A stretch of DNA of 45,530 nucleotides from Erysipelatoclostridium sp. AM42-17 (GCF_003480255.1 NZ_QUIN01000022.1:1-45530); one strand, 5' to 3'; positions 1-8,956 are shown, numbered from the stretch's first letter. The notes: a model not told the origin generated them from the letters alone. A program made the numbers and translations.

Positions 1-38
1 CCACCGATTGTTACAATTTTTACAGGTTTTTTATTCAT
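1..38 (-). CDS. Probable 6-phospho-glucosidase (GH4), N-terminus only
   Basis: Only the first 12 codons are in the window; the gene runs off the left edge. The start codon at 36-38 follows a strong AGGAGG-type ribosome binding site (43-52 on the plus strand). The translation MNKKPVKIVTIGG matches the opening of family GH4 NAD-dependent 6-phospho-alpha/beta-glucosidases, where KIVxIGGGS begins the NAD-binding Rossmann fold. The RpiR regulator just upstream on the same strand fits a phosphosugar hydrolase. The call rests on 12 residues, so another Rossmann-fold enzyme remains possible. Confidence 0.5.
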   Translation of the reverse strand, partial: MNKKPVKIVTIG

Positions 39-158
39 TTATCTTTCCTCCTTTATTCACTCAAATATTTTAGTAAGTGACAGGATAAAAGACAATAAAA
101 TGGAAAAATCAGAGACTTTTTTTCATGAAATATAGAAAAATAATGAAACATTTTGAAA

Positions 159-1013
159 CTATTCATCAAGATTACGATCATCTGTATAACGAATATATTC
201 TTTTAAGTATTTATTATTTTTATCTAAATCCAAATGATAAACACACGCAAAAATAACATCTAACATATATTGTAATGCAATATGAGAAGCAAATTCTGAC
301 GTATGATCTCTTACATTCTCTTGATCAGACATACCTAAATGATAGGTTATATATTGAGGATAGAAGTTATTACCAATTTTACTTATAAGAATGATAGGTG
401 TTTTTCTTTTGGATAAGATTTCAATGATAGTTGGAATATAGGTTGCTTTTCCTGAATAGGAAATAATAATAGCGACATGTTTTTCGTTAGATGCTAAGGC
501 AATATAATTCATATGCTCACTTTGAGGACAATTGACAATACGTCCTATAGAAAGCATTTTATCTTGAAAATTATAAGCTACATGACTATTATGTGAACTG
601 GTATAAATATCAATTAATTGAGCTTGATGTAATAATTTAGAAATCTTGTATAATTCATTTTGATCAATGACTTCAAAAGTATCTTTAATAGCGAGTTCAT
701 AGATTTGTGTTAACTTTAAAGAAATATCTTTAGTGGTATCGTTGATTTTAAAAGGATAATTGACGTCAACTTGTTCATGTTTGAATGAATGATGTTGATT
801 TTTAGCGAGCGCCACTTTTAAATCATTGAAGCCGTTTAAATTGATTTTCTTACAAAAACGATGAATAGTAGATTTAGATGTAAAGATTTCTTTAGAGAAA
901 TCTTCGATAGTCATATTTAATATCATATCTTTATGATTTAAAATATAATGACTGATTTGTATTTCAATCGGGGTAAAGTTTTTACATAGTTGGATTCTTT
1001 TTTCAATATTCAT
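159..1013 (-). CDS. RpiR/MurR-family transcriptional regulator
   Basis: This 284-residue protein has the RpiR layout. The N-terminal helix-turn-helix (about residues 1-80) includes the family signature FTSKSTIHRFCKKINLNGF. A SIS phosphosugar-binding domain follows (about 110-260), with IDIYTSSHNS and VAIIISYSGKA as its typical beta-strand/loop elements. RpiR proteins sense sugar phosphates and usually control adjacent sugar genes; here the probable GH4 gene follows on the same strand. The start is fixed by a consensus TAGGAGGT site 5-8 bases upstream. It begins only 12 bases after the LysR gene ends, so the two regulators are probably cotranscribed. The true effector is unknown. Confidence 0.9.
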   Translation of the reverse strand: MNIEKRIQLCKNFTPIEIQISHYILNHKDMILNMTIEDFSKEIFTSKSTIHRFCKKINLNGFNDLKVALAKNQHHSFKHEQVDVNYPFKINDTTKDISLKLTQIYELAIKDTFEVIDQNELYKISKLLHQAQLIDIYTSSHNSHVAYNFQDKMLSIGRIVNCPQSEHMNYIALASNEKHVAIIISYSGKATYIPTIIEILSKRKTPIILISKIGNNFYPQYITYHLGMSDQENVRDHTSEFASHIALQYMLDVIFACVYHLDLDKNNKYLKEYIRYTDDRNLDE

Positions 1014-1025
1014 AATAACCTCCTA

Positions 1026-1868
1026 TTAAAATGATTGGATAAATGCCTTTAATGTATCCGATATATCCTCATTTTTTCTAGTAATAAAAGTGACACCAGT
1101 ATAAAGACTTTGATCTTCTAAGACAACATGATATAAAGTATCATCATATTTATATAATAGGCTACTACTAGGGACAATCGCAACCCCAATACCAGTAGTG
1201 GCCCATATCAATGAAGTACGACTATCATCACAAGTCACTTGTAACTTTAAGGGAATCTGTTGATTTAAACAATAGTCGTTAATCAAAGGAAAATAACGCT
1301 GATGAATGATGAGAGGGATATTTTTAAAGTCTTTAAGGGTAGATTTAGGTGTTTCAAAGTATTTTCTTTGTCCAATCGCAACCATAGGTTCAAAATGCAA
1401 TGACGAAGAATTAACTAAAGATGTATCAAAGGGCGTTCTAACAATGCCTAAATCAATATTATGTGATAACAAGAGATCAAGTATTTCATAAGTGGTTCCC
1501 TCATGAAGGTGATACTGGATATGAGGGTGTTGACAAATAAAGGTTTTTACTGTGGGTTGATTAATCAACCCACTATTAGAAGAAGTAATACCTATTCTTA
1601 AAATATCTTGATAAGATTGTTTGAGTTCATTTTTTGTTGTTTCAGTTAAATCTAGAATTTGTAGGCATCTTTTATAGAAGCGTTGCCCAGCATCGGTTAA
1701 TTCAATTTGCCTTTTTCCTCTTTTTAATAAAGTAACTTGAAGTTCTTCTTCTAACTGTTTAAGTTGCATAGAAAGTGGTGGTTGAGCAATATGAAGAACT
1801 TTGGCTGCTTTTGAAATCGTGCCCTGCTCTACAATTGTTTTAAAATATTTCATTTGTCTAATATCCAT
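1026..1868 (-). CDS. LysR-family transcriptional regulator
   Basis: A 280-residue LysR protein. The winged helix-turn-helix occupies residues 1-60 (MDIRQMKYFKTIVEQGTISK, then AAKVLHIAQPPLSMQLKQLE), followed by a linker helix and a periplasmic-binding-protein-like effector domain from about residue 90. LysR regulators often control a divergent gene; here the divergent neighbour is a two-gene ABC exporter whose promoter lies in the 117-base gap. It also lies immediately upstream of the RpiR gene on its own strand, so it may act on either unit. The ligand cannot be read from the sequence. The start has a GGAGAAA ribosome binding site. Confidence 0.92.
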   Translation of the reverse strand: MDIRQMKYFKTIVEQGTISKAAKVLHIAQPPLSMQLKQLEEELQVTLLKRGKRQIELTDAGQRFYKRCLQILDLTETTKNELKQSYQDILRIGITSSNSGLINQPTVKTFICQHPHIQYHLHEGTTYEILDLLLSHNIDLGIVRTPFDTSLVNSSSLHFEPMVAIGQRKYFETPKSTLKDFKNIPLIIHQRYFPLINDYCLNQQIPLKLQVTCDDSRTSLIWATTGIGVAIVPSSSLLYKYDDTLYHVVLEDQSLYTGVTFITRKNEDISDTLKAFIQSF

Positions 1869-1939
1869 AAATTTTCTCCATAATAAGTATAGATGTATTT
1901 ATATATATAATTTATATAATAATCATACTTTATATATAT

Positions 1940-1967
1940 TTTACATATATAGATTTTAACATATAAT
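1940..1967 (+). promoter_or_regulatory. Predicted sigma-A promoter of the ABC exporter
   Basis: TTTACA (1940-1945) and TATAAT (1962-1967) are separated by 16 bases. Transcription would start about ten bases before the GAGGTGA ribosome binding site of the exporter gene. The surrounding AT-rich alternating TATA tract could hold LysR contacts for the divergent regulator, but no clear T-N11-A operator stands out. Confidence 0.6.
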
Positions 1968-1985
1968 AGATGCGAGGTGAAGAAA

Positions 1986-3704
1986 GTGAAATTATTGAAG
2001 TATGTAAAGGAATATAAATATTCGGCTTCTTTAGGTTTTATTTTTAAGATTTTTGAAGCTGCTTTAGAATTGTGTGTTCCTGTTGTGATGGCTTCGGTTA
2101 TTGATAAGGGAATTGGTCATCATAATACTAACTATATTTTAAAGTGTGGACTGGTTTTAATTGGTCTGGCGTTATGTGGTTATTTATTTGCGTTAGTATG
2201 TCAATGGTATGCATCAAAGACATCACAAAGTGTAGGAACAGCATTAAGAAAAGATATGTATCATCAAATTAATCAATATGATGATGCAGCCTTGGATCGT
2301 TTAACAGCACCATCATTAGTAACAAGATTAATTAATGATGTTGTTCAAATCCAATTGGCTGTAGCACTGACCATCCGTCTTACATCAAGAGCCCCATTTT
2401 TAATGATTGGTTCATTATTTATGGCATTTATGATTAGTGGGTCTTTATCGATGATTTTTGTTGTAGGAGCCATTATTCTTGCGGTATCGATGTTATCAAT
2501 TACGGTTTTATCTATGCCTTATTTTGCTAGAATTCAAAAACTATTAGATAAAATAGCCTTGATAGCAAGAGAAAACTTAAAAGGGGTCCGGGTTATTCGT
2601 GCTTTTTCTAATCAAGAGTATGAAACCAATAGATTCCATCAGGAAACGAAAAATCAAAAAGATGAACAAGTTAAAGTAGGTAAAATTCAAGCTATGTTAA
2701 ATCCTTTTACTTACTTAATTGTTAATTTTGCGATTATCATTATTATCTATGCCAGTGGTTTTCAAATTAATGTAGGAACTTTAACTCAAGGTGAAGTCAT
2801 TGCCTTAGTAAACTACATGAATAGTATTTTACAAGCACTTATTGTTTTTGCGAATGTTTTATCAACTTATAATAAAGCTACAGCAAGTTATGAAAGAATC
2901 TTTGAAGTCTTAGAAACGAAGTCCCAAGTACAAGATGAAGGTATCTATGAAACAATGGTTTTACAAGACAAGATGATTGAATTTGATGATGTGAGCTTTG
3001 GTTATACCAATAAAGATGTGCTACATCATTTAAATTTCACTATTAAAAAAGGTGAAACCGTAGGTATTATAGGAGGAACGGGAGCCGGTAAATCAACTTT
3101 AGTTTCTCTAATTGGAAGAAATTATGATGTCACTTCAGGACAAATCAAGATTGCCGGAAGACGTATTCAAGATTATAAACTGGCAACCCTTAGAAAACAT
3201 ATAAGTTATGTCTTACAAAATACAGCTTTAATATCAGGAACAATAAAAGAAAACTTATGTATGTCATTACCTTATCAAGAAGGGGTCGTTAATCAAGCAT
3301 TAGAAGTTTCTCAAGCTAAAGAGTTTGTGAGTTTACTTCCTCAAGGATTAGAAAGTCCTGTTGTTCAAGGTGGAAAGAATTTTTCTGGAGGACAAAGACA
3401 ACGTTTAACTATTGCTAGAGCATTAGTTAAACAAGGGGATATTTTAGTATTAGATGATTGTTCAAGTGCTTTAGATTATGCAACAGATGCTGCGTTACAA
3501 AAACAATTACAACAATTAAAAGACGTAACAAAAATAGTGATTTCTCAAAGAACATCTTCATTAAAAAGATGTGATCGTATTATGGTTTTATATCACGGTG
3601 AAATTGTAGGTTTTGATAGTCATGATCAATTATTAAAAGATTGTGTTGTTTATAAAGAAATCTATGAATCACAAAATAGTAAGGATGGTGATTATCATGG
3701 ATAG
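1986..3704 (+). CDS. ABC exporter half-transporter, subunit 1 (degenerate ATPase site)
   Basis: Six N-terminal membrane segments (about residues 15-300) are fused to a nucleotide-binding domain. Walker A is GGTGAGKS, the signature is FSGGQRQR and Walker B is ILVLDD. The catalytic glutamate after Walker B is Asp (LDDCSSALD) and the H-loop His is Gln (VISQRTSS), so this half carries the degenerate catalytic residues but an intact signature. That is the known pattern of heterodimeric exporters such as BmrCD and TM287/288. An in-frame GTG at 1977 lies inside the GAGGTGA ribosome binding site, so I take the GTG at 1986. The next gene overlaps it by 8 bases, indicating coupled translation. Substrate is unknown; drugs or lipids are typical. 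Confidence 0.93.
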   Translation: MKLLKYVKEYKYSASLGFIFKIFEAALELCVPVVMASVIDKGIGHHNTNYILKCGLVLIGLALCGYLFALVCQWYASKTSQSVGTALRKDMYHQINQYDDAALDRLTAPSLVTRLINDVVQIQLAVALTIRLTSRAPFLMIGSLFMAFMISGSLSMIFVVGAIILAVSMLSITVLSMPYFARIQKLLDKIALIARENLKGVRVIRAFSNQEYETNRFHQETKNQKDEQVKVGKIQAMLNPFTYLIVNFAIIIIIYASGFQINVGTLTQGEVIALVNYMNSILQALIVFANVLSTYNKATASYERIFEVLETKSQVQDEGIYETMVLQDKMIEFDDVSFGYTNKDVLHHLNFTIKKGETVGIIGGTGAGKSTLVSLIGRNYDVTSGQIKIAGRRIQDYKLATLRKHISYVLQNTALISGTIKENLCMSLPYQEGVVNQALEVSQAKEFVSLLPQGLESPVVQGGKNFSGGQRQRLTIARALVKQGDILVLDDCSSALDYATDAALQKQLQQLKDVTKIVISQRTSSLKRCDRIMVLYHGEIVGFDSHDQLLKDCVVYKEIYESQNSKDGDYHG

Positions 3705-5430
3705 TCAAACAATTAAAAGATTACTTACTTATTGTAAACCTTATCAAGATAAGATTATTGCATTAGCGATTTTATCTATTATATCAGTCGTATTTACATT
3801 ACTTACACCTGTTTTATTAGGACAAGCTATTGATTTATTAGTAGGTGTGCATCAAGTTCAATTTCATGCATTATTACATAAGTTAATGATTGTAGGTGGC
3901 GTTGTTTTGATTGTTTCTTTTATTCAATGGATTATGGGACAAATCACCAATAGTATTACTTATAATATTACTAATGATTTAAGAAATAGAGTTTTTTCTA
4001 AGATTCAAGTTTTACCTCTTAAATATATTGATAGTACAAGTCATGGAGATATTTTAGGAAGATTAATTAATGATATTGATTTAATTGGGCAAGGTTTATT
4101 ACAAAGCTTTACTTCTTTACTTACTGGTATTGCAACGATTGTTGGAACAATTTTAATTATGGCGTGGATTCATTTTTCAGTCGCTGTCATTGTTGTTGTA
4201 TTAACACCATTATCATTATTAGTTGCTTCATTGATTGTCAAAAGAACACATTCTTATTTTCAAGAACAGTTAGCGATTCGTGGAGAGATGAATGGTTTTT
4301 GTGAAGAAATGATTGGTAATCAAAAGATTGTGAATCTATTTGATTACCAAATAGAAAATGAAGAGAAGTTTAATGAAATTAATGAGCGAATGCATAAAAG
4401 CGGGGTTATTTCTCAATTTTATGGAGCCTTGATTAATCCAACAACGCGTTTAGTTAACAGTATTGTTTATGCGGCAGTAGGAATTTATGGTGCCTTTCAA
4501 GTATTAAATGGTGCTTTTAGCGTAGGGATTCTTTCAAGTTTTCTAACTTATGCCAATCAGTATACAAAGCCATTTAATGAAATTTCTTCAGTGATGTCAG
4601 AAATGCAAACAGCCTTAGCTGCTAGTCAAAGAGTTTTTGCTTTATTAGATGAAGAAGAAATTACTGAATTAAGTGAATCAAAAATAGTAGAAAACAAAAA
4701 AGGACGTATCAATATAGAACATTTAGCTTTTAGTTACGATCCTGCCAAACCATTAATTGAAGATTTTAATTATGAAGCTAAACCAGGTACGATGAATGCT
4801 ATTGTAGGAAAAACAGGATGTGGAAAGACGACACTTATTAATTTATTAATGAGATTTTATGATCCTCAAGCTGGACATATCACAATTGATGGTGTAGATA
4901 TTTTAGATATGAATCGTGATGATTTAAGAAAAATGTATGGTATGGTTTTACAAGATAGCTGGTTATTTAAAGGAACTGTAAAAGAAAATATTGCTTATGG
5001 TAAACCAGAAGCAACAGATCAAGAAATTATTGAAGCAGCTAAAAAAGCACGAGTTCATAAATATATTATGTCTTTACCAGATGGGTATGATACTTTAGTA
5101 GAAGAAGATGGAGGAAACATGTCGCAAGGACAAATGCAATTAATTTGTATTGCACGTATTATGTTAACTCATCCACCAATGCTCATTTTAGATGAAGCAA
5201 CAAGTTCAATTGATACTCGTACAGAATTACAAATTCAAAAAGCATTTGATGAAATGATGAAAGGACGTACGACTTTTATTGTTGCACACCGTTTATCAAC
5301 GATTAAAAATGCTGACCAAATTATTGTGATGGATCAAGGACATATTTTAGAGGTCGGTAATCATGAAGAATTGCTCGCTAAAAAAGGTTTTTATCATCAA
5401 TTATATTACAGTCAATTTGAAATAGAATAA
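3697..5430 (+). CDS. ABC exporter half-transporter, subunit 2 (catalytic ATPase site)
   Basis: Partner of the preceding gene, with the same TM-plus-ATPase architecture (577 residues). Walker A is GKTGCGKT, Walker B with catalytic Glu is LILDEATSSID, and the H-loop is VAHRLST. Its signature is altered (MSQGQMQL instead of LSGGQ). The consensus ATPase site of the heterodimer therefore combines this Walker A/B/H-loop with the SGGQ of subunit 1. The frame stays open upstream to 3643, but AAGGATGGTG at 3681-3690 places the start at the ATG at 3697. A strong terminator follows the stop. It probably acts as a multidrug-type exporter in the cytoplasmic membrane. Confidence 0.94.
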   Translation: MDSQTIKRLLTYCKPYQDKIIALAILSIISVVFTLLTPVLLGQAIDLLVGVHQVQFHALLHKLMIVGGVVLIVSFIQWIMGQITNSITYNITNDLRNRVFSKIQVLPLKYIDSTSHGDILGRLINDIDLIGQGLLQSFTSLLTGIATIVGTILIMAWIHFSVAVIVVVLTPLSLLVASLIVKRTHSYFQEQLAIRGEMNGFCEEMIGNQKIVNLFDYQIENEEKFNEINERMHKSGVISQFYGALINPTTRLVNSIVYAAVGIYGAFQVLNGAFSVGILSSFLTYANQYTKPFNEISSVMSEMQTALAASQRVFALLDEEEITELSESKIVENKKGRINIEHLAFSYDPAKPLIEDFNYEAKPGTMNAIVGKTGCGKTTLINLLMRFYDPQAGHITIDGVDILDMNRDDLRKMYGMVLQDSWLFKGTVKENIAYGKPEATDQEIIEAAKKARVHKYIMSLPDGYDTLVEEDGGNMSQGQMQLICIARIMLTHPPMLILDEATSSIDTRTELQIQKAFDEMMKGRTTFIVAHRLSTIKNADQIIVMDQGHILEVGNHEELLAKKGFYHQLYYSQFEIE

Positions 5431-5435
5431 TAAAG

Positions 5436-5471
5436 AAAAAGACTATAACAACGAAATGTTATAGTCTTTTT
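5436..5471. terminator. Bidirectional rho-independent terminator
   Basis: A perfect 14-bp stem (5436-5449 with 5458-5471) has an 8-base loop and A and T runs on either side. It ends the ABC exporter operon and the convergent histidine kinase gene. Confidence 0.92.
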
Positions 5472-6732
5472 ATATAACGATTCTTAAAATAAAATGATGA
5501 TTTTTTGTAAAAAATTGATAATGACCATGCAACTTTTCTACAGTATAAACAATACTTTGACTACCAATACCGTGATCTTTTTCTTTAGAAACAGGAATAC
5601 CATCTATAAATTCAGGTTCAATCGCATAAGTATTTTCAATAGAAATCAATAACTTACCACATTTTTCATCAATACTTAGTTCAATTAAACGATGCTCTTT
5701 TAATAATAATACAGCCTTCAATGCATTTTCTAGACCATTAGAAAGAATAGAAGTTAAATCAATATCACTTATATTTAATTGTTGAGGTACATTCAATGAA
5801 TAATGAAAATCAACTTGTTCTTCAATCATTCTTTCTTCATAGGAAGCAATAATCATATTAATGGTATTATTTAAACAATATTGTTTTCTTACAGTTTGGT
5901 CAATTGAATCAAATAATGTCTGAATATAGTGAATAGCATGTTCATTTTGATTGTTTTCTAAATCGTTTAAGATATGATTGAGAAAATGACGCATATCATG
6001 TCTAATCATAATGATTCTTTTTTCATTTTCTTCCATTAATTTCATTTCTTTTTCTGCTTGAGTTTGTTGTATATGAATGAGTTTATTATAGGTTTCTATT
6101 TTTTGTTTTTCTTCATACTGTTTAAAATAAACGGTGCAGAAAATGAAATAACAAATACATAAAAGAAAAGGAATGAATTCAACAGTAATCTTATTACCAA
6201 GATAAAGCAGATGGGTATAAACAGTTGCTATATAATCAAATATATAATAGAAAACAGGGATAATACTAAAAGAAAATAATTCATTATTTTGTTTCTTTAA
6301 TAATTGTGATATAGAAGCAGATACATATTTCATAATAATAAAAAATGAAATAATTAAAGAAAGTGAATAAGTGATATGATTGATATTTGGAATAAAACTA
6401 TTAATAAAAATAGAAGTCCAGTTACTTATTTGACAACATAAATAAGCACTTGTAATCGCAATTAAAGAAGGAAAAATACGTATTTTTAAATAAAAAATGA
6501 AAAATAAACATAAAGGAAGATGTGTAATAAGAGGATAGAGCGAAATAACTAAAGAGAGTCCTTTAATGAAATAGAAGATGCCCTGTAATCCTAAATCAAT
6601 TAAAAAGAAACTCATTAACACCATAATATTTTTTTTATTCATTTTTACATCAATAAACAAACTGGAAACAAAAATACCAAACAACAATGTTAAAGAATAA
6701 CGAATTATTTCTAATAAAGTATTAATCATCAT
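5470..6732 (-). CDS. LytTR-associated sensor histidine kinase (GHKL, AgrC-like)
   Basis: This 420-residue kinase has several N-terminal membrane segments (about residues 1-205). A cytoplasmic helix with the phospho-acceptor motif IRHDMRHFLNHI follows, then a GHKL ATPase domain with the N-box SNGLENAL and a GIGSQSI G-box. This is the AgrC/BlpH class that senses peptides or other extracellular signals and pairs with LytTR response regulators. I choose the ATG at 6732, which overlaps the regulator's stop codon (ATGATGATTAA) and has an AGGAAA site upstream; a longer version to 6789 would cover the regulator's DNA-binding domain. With the regulator truncated, translational coupling to this start may be weakened. 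Confidence 0.9.
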   Translation of the reverse strand: MMINTLLEIIRYSLTLLFGIFVSSLFIDVKMNKKNIMVLMSFFLIDLGLQGIFYFIKGLSLVISLYPLITHLPLCLFFIFYLKIRIFPSLIAITSAYLCCQISNWTSIFINSFIPNINHITYSLSLIISFFIIMKYVSASISQLLKKQNNELFSFSIIPVFYYIFDYIATVYTHLLYLGNKITVEFIPFLLCICYFIFCTVYFKQYEEKQKIETYNKLIHIQQTQAEKEMKLMEENEKRIIMIRHDMRHFLNHILNDLENNQNEHAIHYIQTLFDSIDQTVRKQYCLNNTINMIIASYEERMIEEQVDFHYSLNVPQQLNISDIDLTSILSNGLENALKAVLLLKEHRLIELSIDEKCGKLLISIENTYAIEPEFIDGIPVSKEKDHGIGSQSIVYTVEKLHGHYQFFTKNHHFILRIVI

Positions 6733-7450
6733 CAGGGTTTCCTTTCTTAAACATATAATCAAAATATACATCTTTAAAGTTCTTTGCATAATTCCTTGAA
6801 ATAGGAATTATCTTTTGAGATTTAACTTGAATTTCAGTTGAATTAAAATGATCAATAGCTGGCATATAAACAAGATAACTACGATGACATTTATAAAAAC
6901 CATCATTTAATAATAGTCTTTCACTACAATGAATAAAGGTATCTAATACTTCAATACAATATCCATTATTTAAGTAAAATAAGACTTTTTTATTTTGAGC
7001 TTCAATACATTCAATAGTATGATAATAAATCTTTTAGAATCCTTCATCTGTTTTAACAATAATAAATTGCGGTTCATGATGAATGGATTGGCTACATTCA
7101 TTTAAAAGGGTACATAATTTATTATAGTTTGTAGGTTTTACGAGATAGCCGCTTGCTTTGACATCGTATGACTCTACAGCAAATTCTATCGAAGAGGTTA
7201 AAAAAATAATTTTAACAGCCTGATCATGCTTTCTAATTTCATGGGCTGTTTCCATCCCGTTTAATAAAGGCATCATAATATCTAAAAAAATCACATCAAT
7301 ATGACTCTTTTGATAACTATTGATCAAAGCATCACCATGATTAAATAAATAGATAGATATTTTTTCATGATTTTGTTGTGCCCATGCTTCAATCATTTCC
7401 TTTACTTTATTCATATATAAAATATCATCATCACAAATTGCTATATTCAT
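6722..7450 (-). pseudogene. LytTR-family response regulator interrupted by an in-frame stop
   Basis: Residues 1-138 are an intact receiver domain (MNIAICDDD, phospho-acceptor Asp57 in IFLDIMMP, Lys in GYLVKP). Codon 139 is TAA (7034-7036). Reading on in the same frame gives a complete LytTR DNA-binding domain, including KIYYHTIECIEAQNKK, the hallmark FYKCHRSYLVYMP and ISRNYAKNF, ending at 6722 where it overlaps the kinase start. Without the stop the protein would be about 242 residues, normal for the family. One base change (for example CAA to TAA) explains it. No start codon precedes the LytTR part, so re-initiation there is unlikely. A sequencing error is the alternative. The start at 7450 follows AGGTGAT. 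Confidence 0.85.
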
Positions 7451-7497
7451 TACTATCACCTAATTCTATTTTATCAAAATATAATTCTCTCTTATAT

Positions 7498-7530
7498 ACA
7501 TTTCACACCCTAAAAACGACATTTCGCGCC
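7498..7530 (+). promoter_or_regulatory. Tandem direct repeat, candidate LytTR operator
   Basis: ACATTTCACACC (7498-7509) and ACATTTCGCGCC (7519-7530) match at 10 of 12 positions and start exactly 21 bp apart, two helical turns. Paired direct repeats at this spacing are the known binding mode of LytTR regulators (AgrA, PlnC, BlpR). They lie between the divergent response regulator and the surface-protein gene, just upstream of a candidate -10 (TATAAAT, 7564-7570) that has no good -35, as expected for an activated promoter. Confidence 0.6.
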
Positions 7531-7635
7531 TGTAACGTAAAAAAAGGGGTTAAAAAAGTAAAATATAAATGTAAGGAGGGAGTTTTCAATTATAAAGAGG
7601 ATTGAGTAAACAAGATAGAGGGAAGGAGAAAAGAG

Positions 7636-8955
7636 ATGAAAAAGGTATTATCAATTTTAGTTGTTTTAATGATGTTGATAGGCGTAACACCAACAAAAAT
7701 ATACGCTGAAGATTTTGAACAAATGGGGAATAAAGCGATGAATTCCTATGACAAAGTAGAAAGTACATTAGCGAATGTTGCTGAAGTAAGTCAAGATGCA
7801 CAAAATCATATTAATATCAAACTTACAAAAAACATTAAAGGACGTTTAAATTTTAAAATCAAGGGAGCTTATATCGTTTTTGACGCTAATGGAAAGACTA
7901 TTGATGGAAGTAACTGTTTAGAAGCAATTTGCTTAGAACATAATATGGGTATTACTCTTATTTTAAAAGGAAATGGAACCTATATTCGAGGGTCTAACTA
8001 TTCAGTATTTGCTGGATCAGGATCGCAAGAGAATAATAATGAGAATGTAATTTATATTCAAAGTGCCACTTTAAAAGGAAATCCTGGAGTAAACGGAAAT
8101 GGGAAAATTATAGTTCAACCAACAGACGGAAATGAATGTATGGTAACAAAAGATGGAGAAAACTATTTTTCTCAATCTATATGGTCAGAAGAACCATTTA
8201 AAAATGAAGATTTACATCACACAGGAACGGCTGCAGATCATGTTTTTGTTATTAAACAAGTTAAGCATACACATGTAATGGATCAAGAAGTTGAAAAAAG
8301 TGAATATTTAAAACAAATGGCAACATGTGTTACACCTGGTATTTATTATAAAAGTTGTGTTTGTGGATATAGTACGAAATCAGATGCTGCTGTTTTTTAT
8401 ACAAACGCATTAGGACATGGATATACAAAGAAAATTTACTCTGCTTTTTTAAGAAGTAAAGCTAGCAATTGTCAAGAACACGATACATACTGGTATGTAT
8501 GTACACGTTGTGGTAAAACATCAACTGTAGATTTCTTTGAAGACACACAAAGCAGTGGCAGCCATCAATATGCTAGTGAACTAAAAGCGAGTCCAACACA
8601 TCATTATTATGCTTGTACAGTAGAAGGATGCGCAAGTGTAAATAATATGGAAAAACATACAGCAAGTAAGTGGATTATTGATGAAGAGGCTACTACTTCA
8701 AAAGAAGGATTGAAACATCAAGAATGTACAGTTTGTCATTATGTTATGCAAACAAGTACGATTGCTAAGCTAAATCCAGAAGTCAAACCGACAATGACAA
8801 CAGAAAATAAGACGGAAACAAAAAAACAAGAAACAAAAGATAATCAAACTGTTAAAACAGGAGATCCTACAAATATTCTTGAAGCGATGGTTTTATTAGT
8901 TTGTAGTGTTATAGCTATCGTTATCATAAAAAAACGTAGTGAAAGAAAAGAATAA
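7636..8955 (+). CDS. Secreted membrane-anchored protein with Cys/His-rich repeats
   Basis: A 439-residue surface protein with a signal peptide (residues 1-25; lysines, hydrophobic core, likely cleavage after IYA). A beta-rich segment follows (about 50-190, including GNGTYIRGSNYSVFAGSG). Next come about three Cys/His-rich units (about 220-380) with CxC or CxxC pairs: CVCGYST, CTRCGKT, CTVEGCA, CTVCHYV. A threonine/lysine-rich spacer leads to VKTGD, a hydrophobic segment and the basic tail IIKKRSERKE. That end resembles LPxTG-like sorting signals but lacks Leu-Pro, so simple membrane anchoring is equally possible. Start has GGAAGGAG. It lies divergent to a LytTR system and downstream of a candidate LytTR operator. 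Function unknown. Confidence 0.85.
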   Translation: MKKVLSILVVLMMLIGVTPTKIYAEDFEQMGNKAMNSYDKVESTLANVAEVSQDAQNHINIKLTKNIKGRLNFKIKGAYIVFDANGKTIDGSNCLEAICLEHNMGITLILKGNGTYIRGSNYSVFAGSGSQENNNENVIYIQSATLKGNPGVNGNGKIIVQPTDGNECMVTKDGENYFSQSIWSEEPFKNEDLHHTGTAADHVFVIKQVKHTHVMDQEVEKSEYLKQMATCVTPGIYYKSCVCGYSTKSDAAVFYTNALGHGYTKKIYSAFLRSKASNCQEHDTYWYVCTRCGKTSTVDFFEDTQSSGSHQYASELKASPTHHYYACTVEGCASVNNMEKHTASKWIIDEEATTSKEGLKHQECTVCHYVMQTSTIAKLNPEVKPTMTTENKTETKKQETKDNQTVKTGDPTNILEAMVLLVCSVIAIVIIKKRSERKE

Positions 8956-8956
8956 A

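Noticed and set aside
7034..7036. Programmed readthrough or recoding of the TAA in the response regulator
   Set aside because: No selenocysteine or pyrrolysine context (the codon is TAA), no obvious slippery site or stimulatory hairpin; a plain nonsense change is simpler.
7571..7611. Strong AAGGAGGG ribosome binding site before a possible leader peptide upstream of the surface-protein gene
   Set aside because: No ATG, GTG or TTG with an open frame follows within range; the gene has its own site at 7620-7630.
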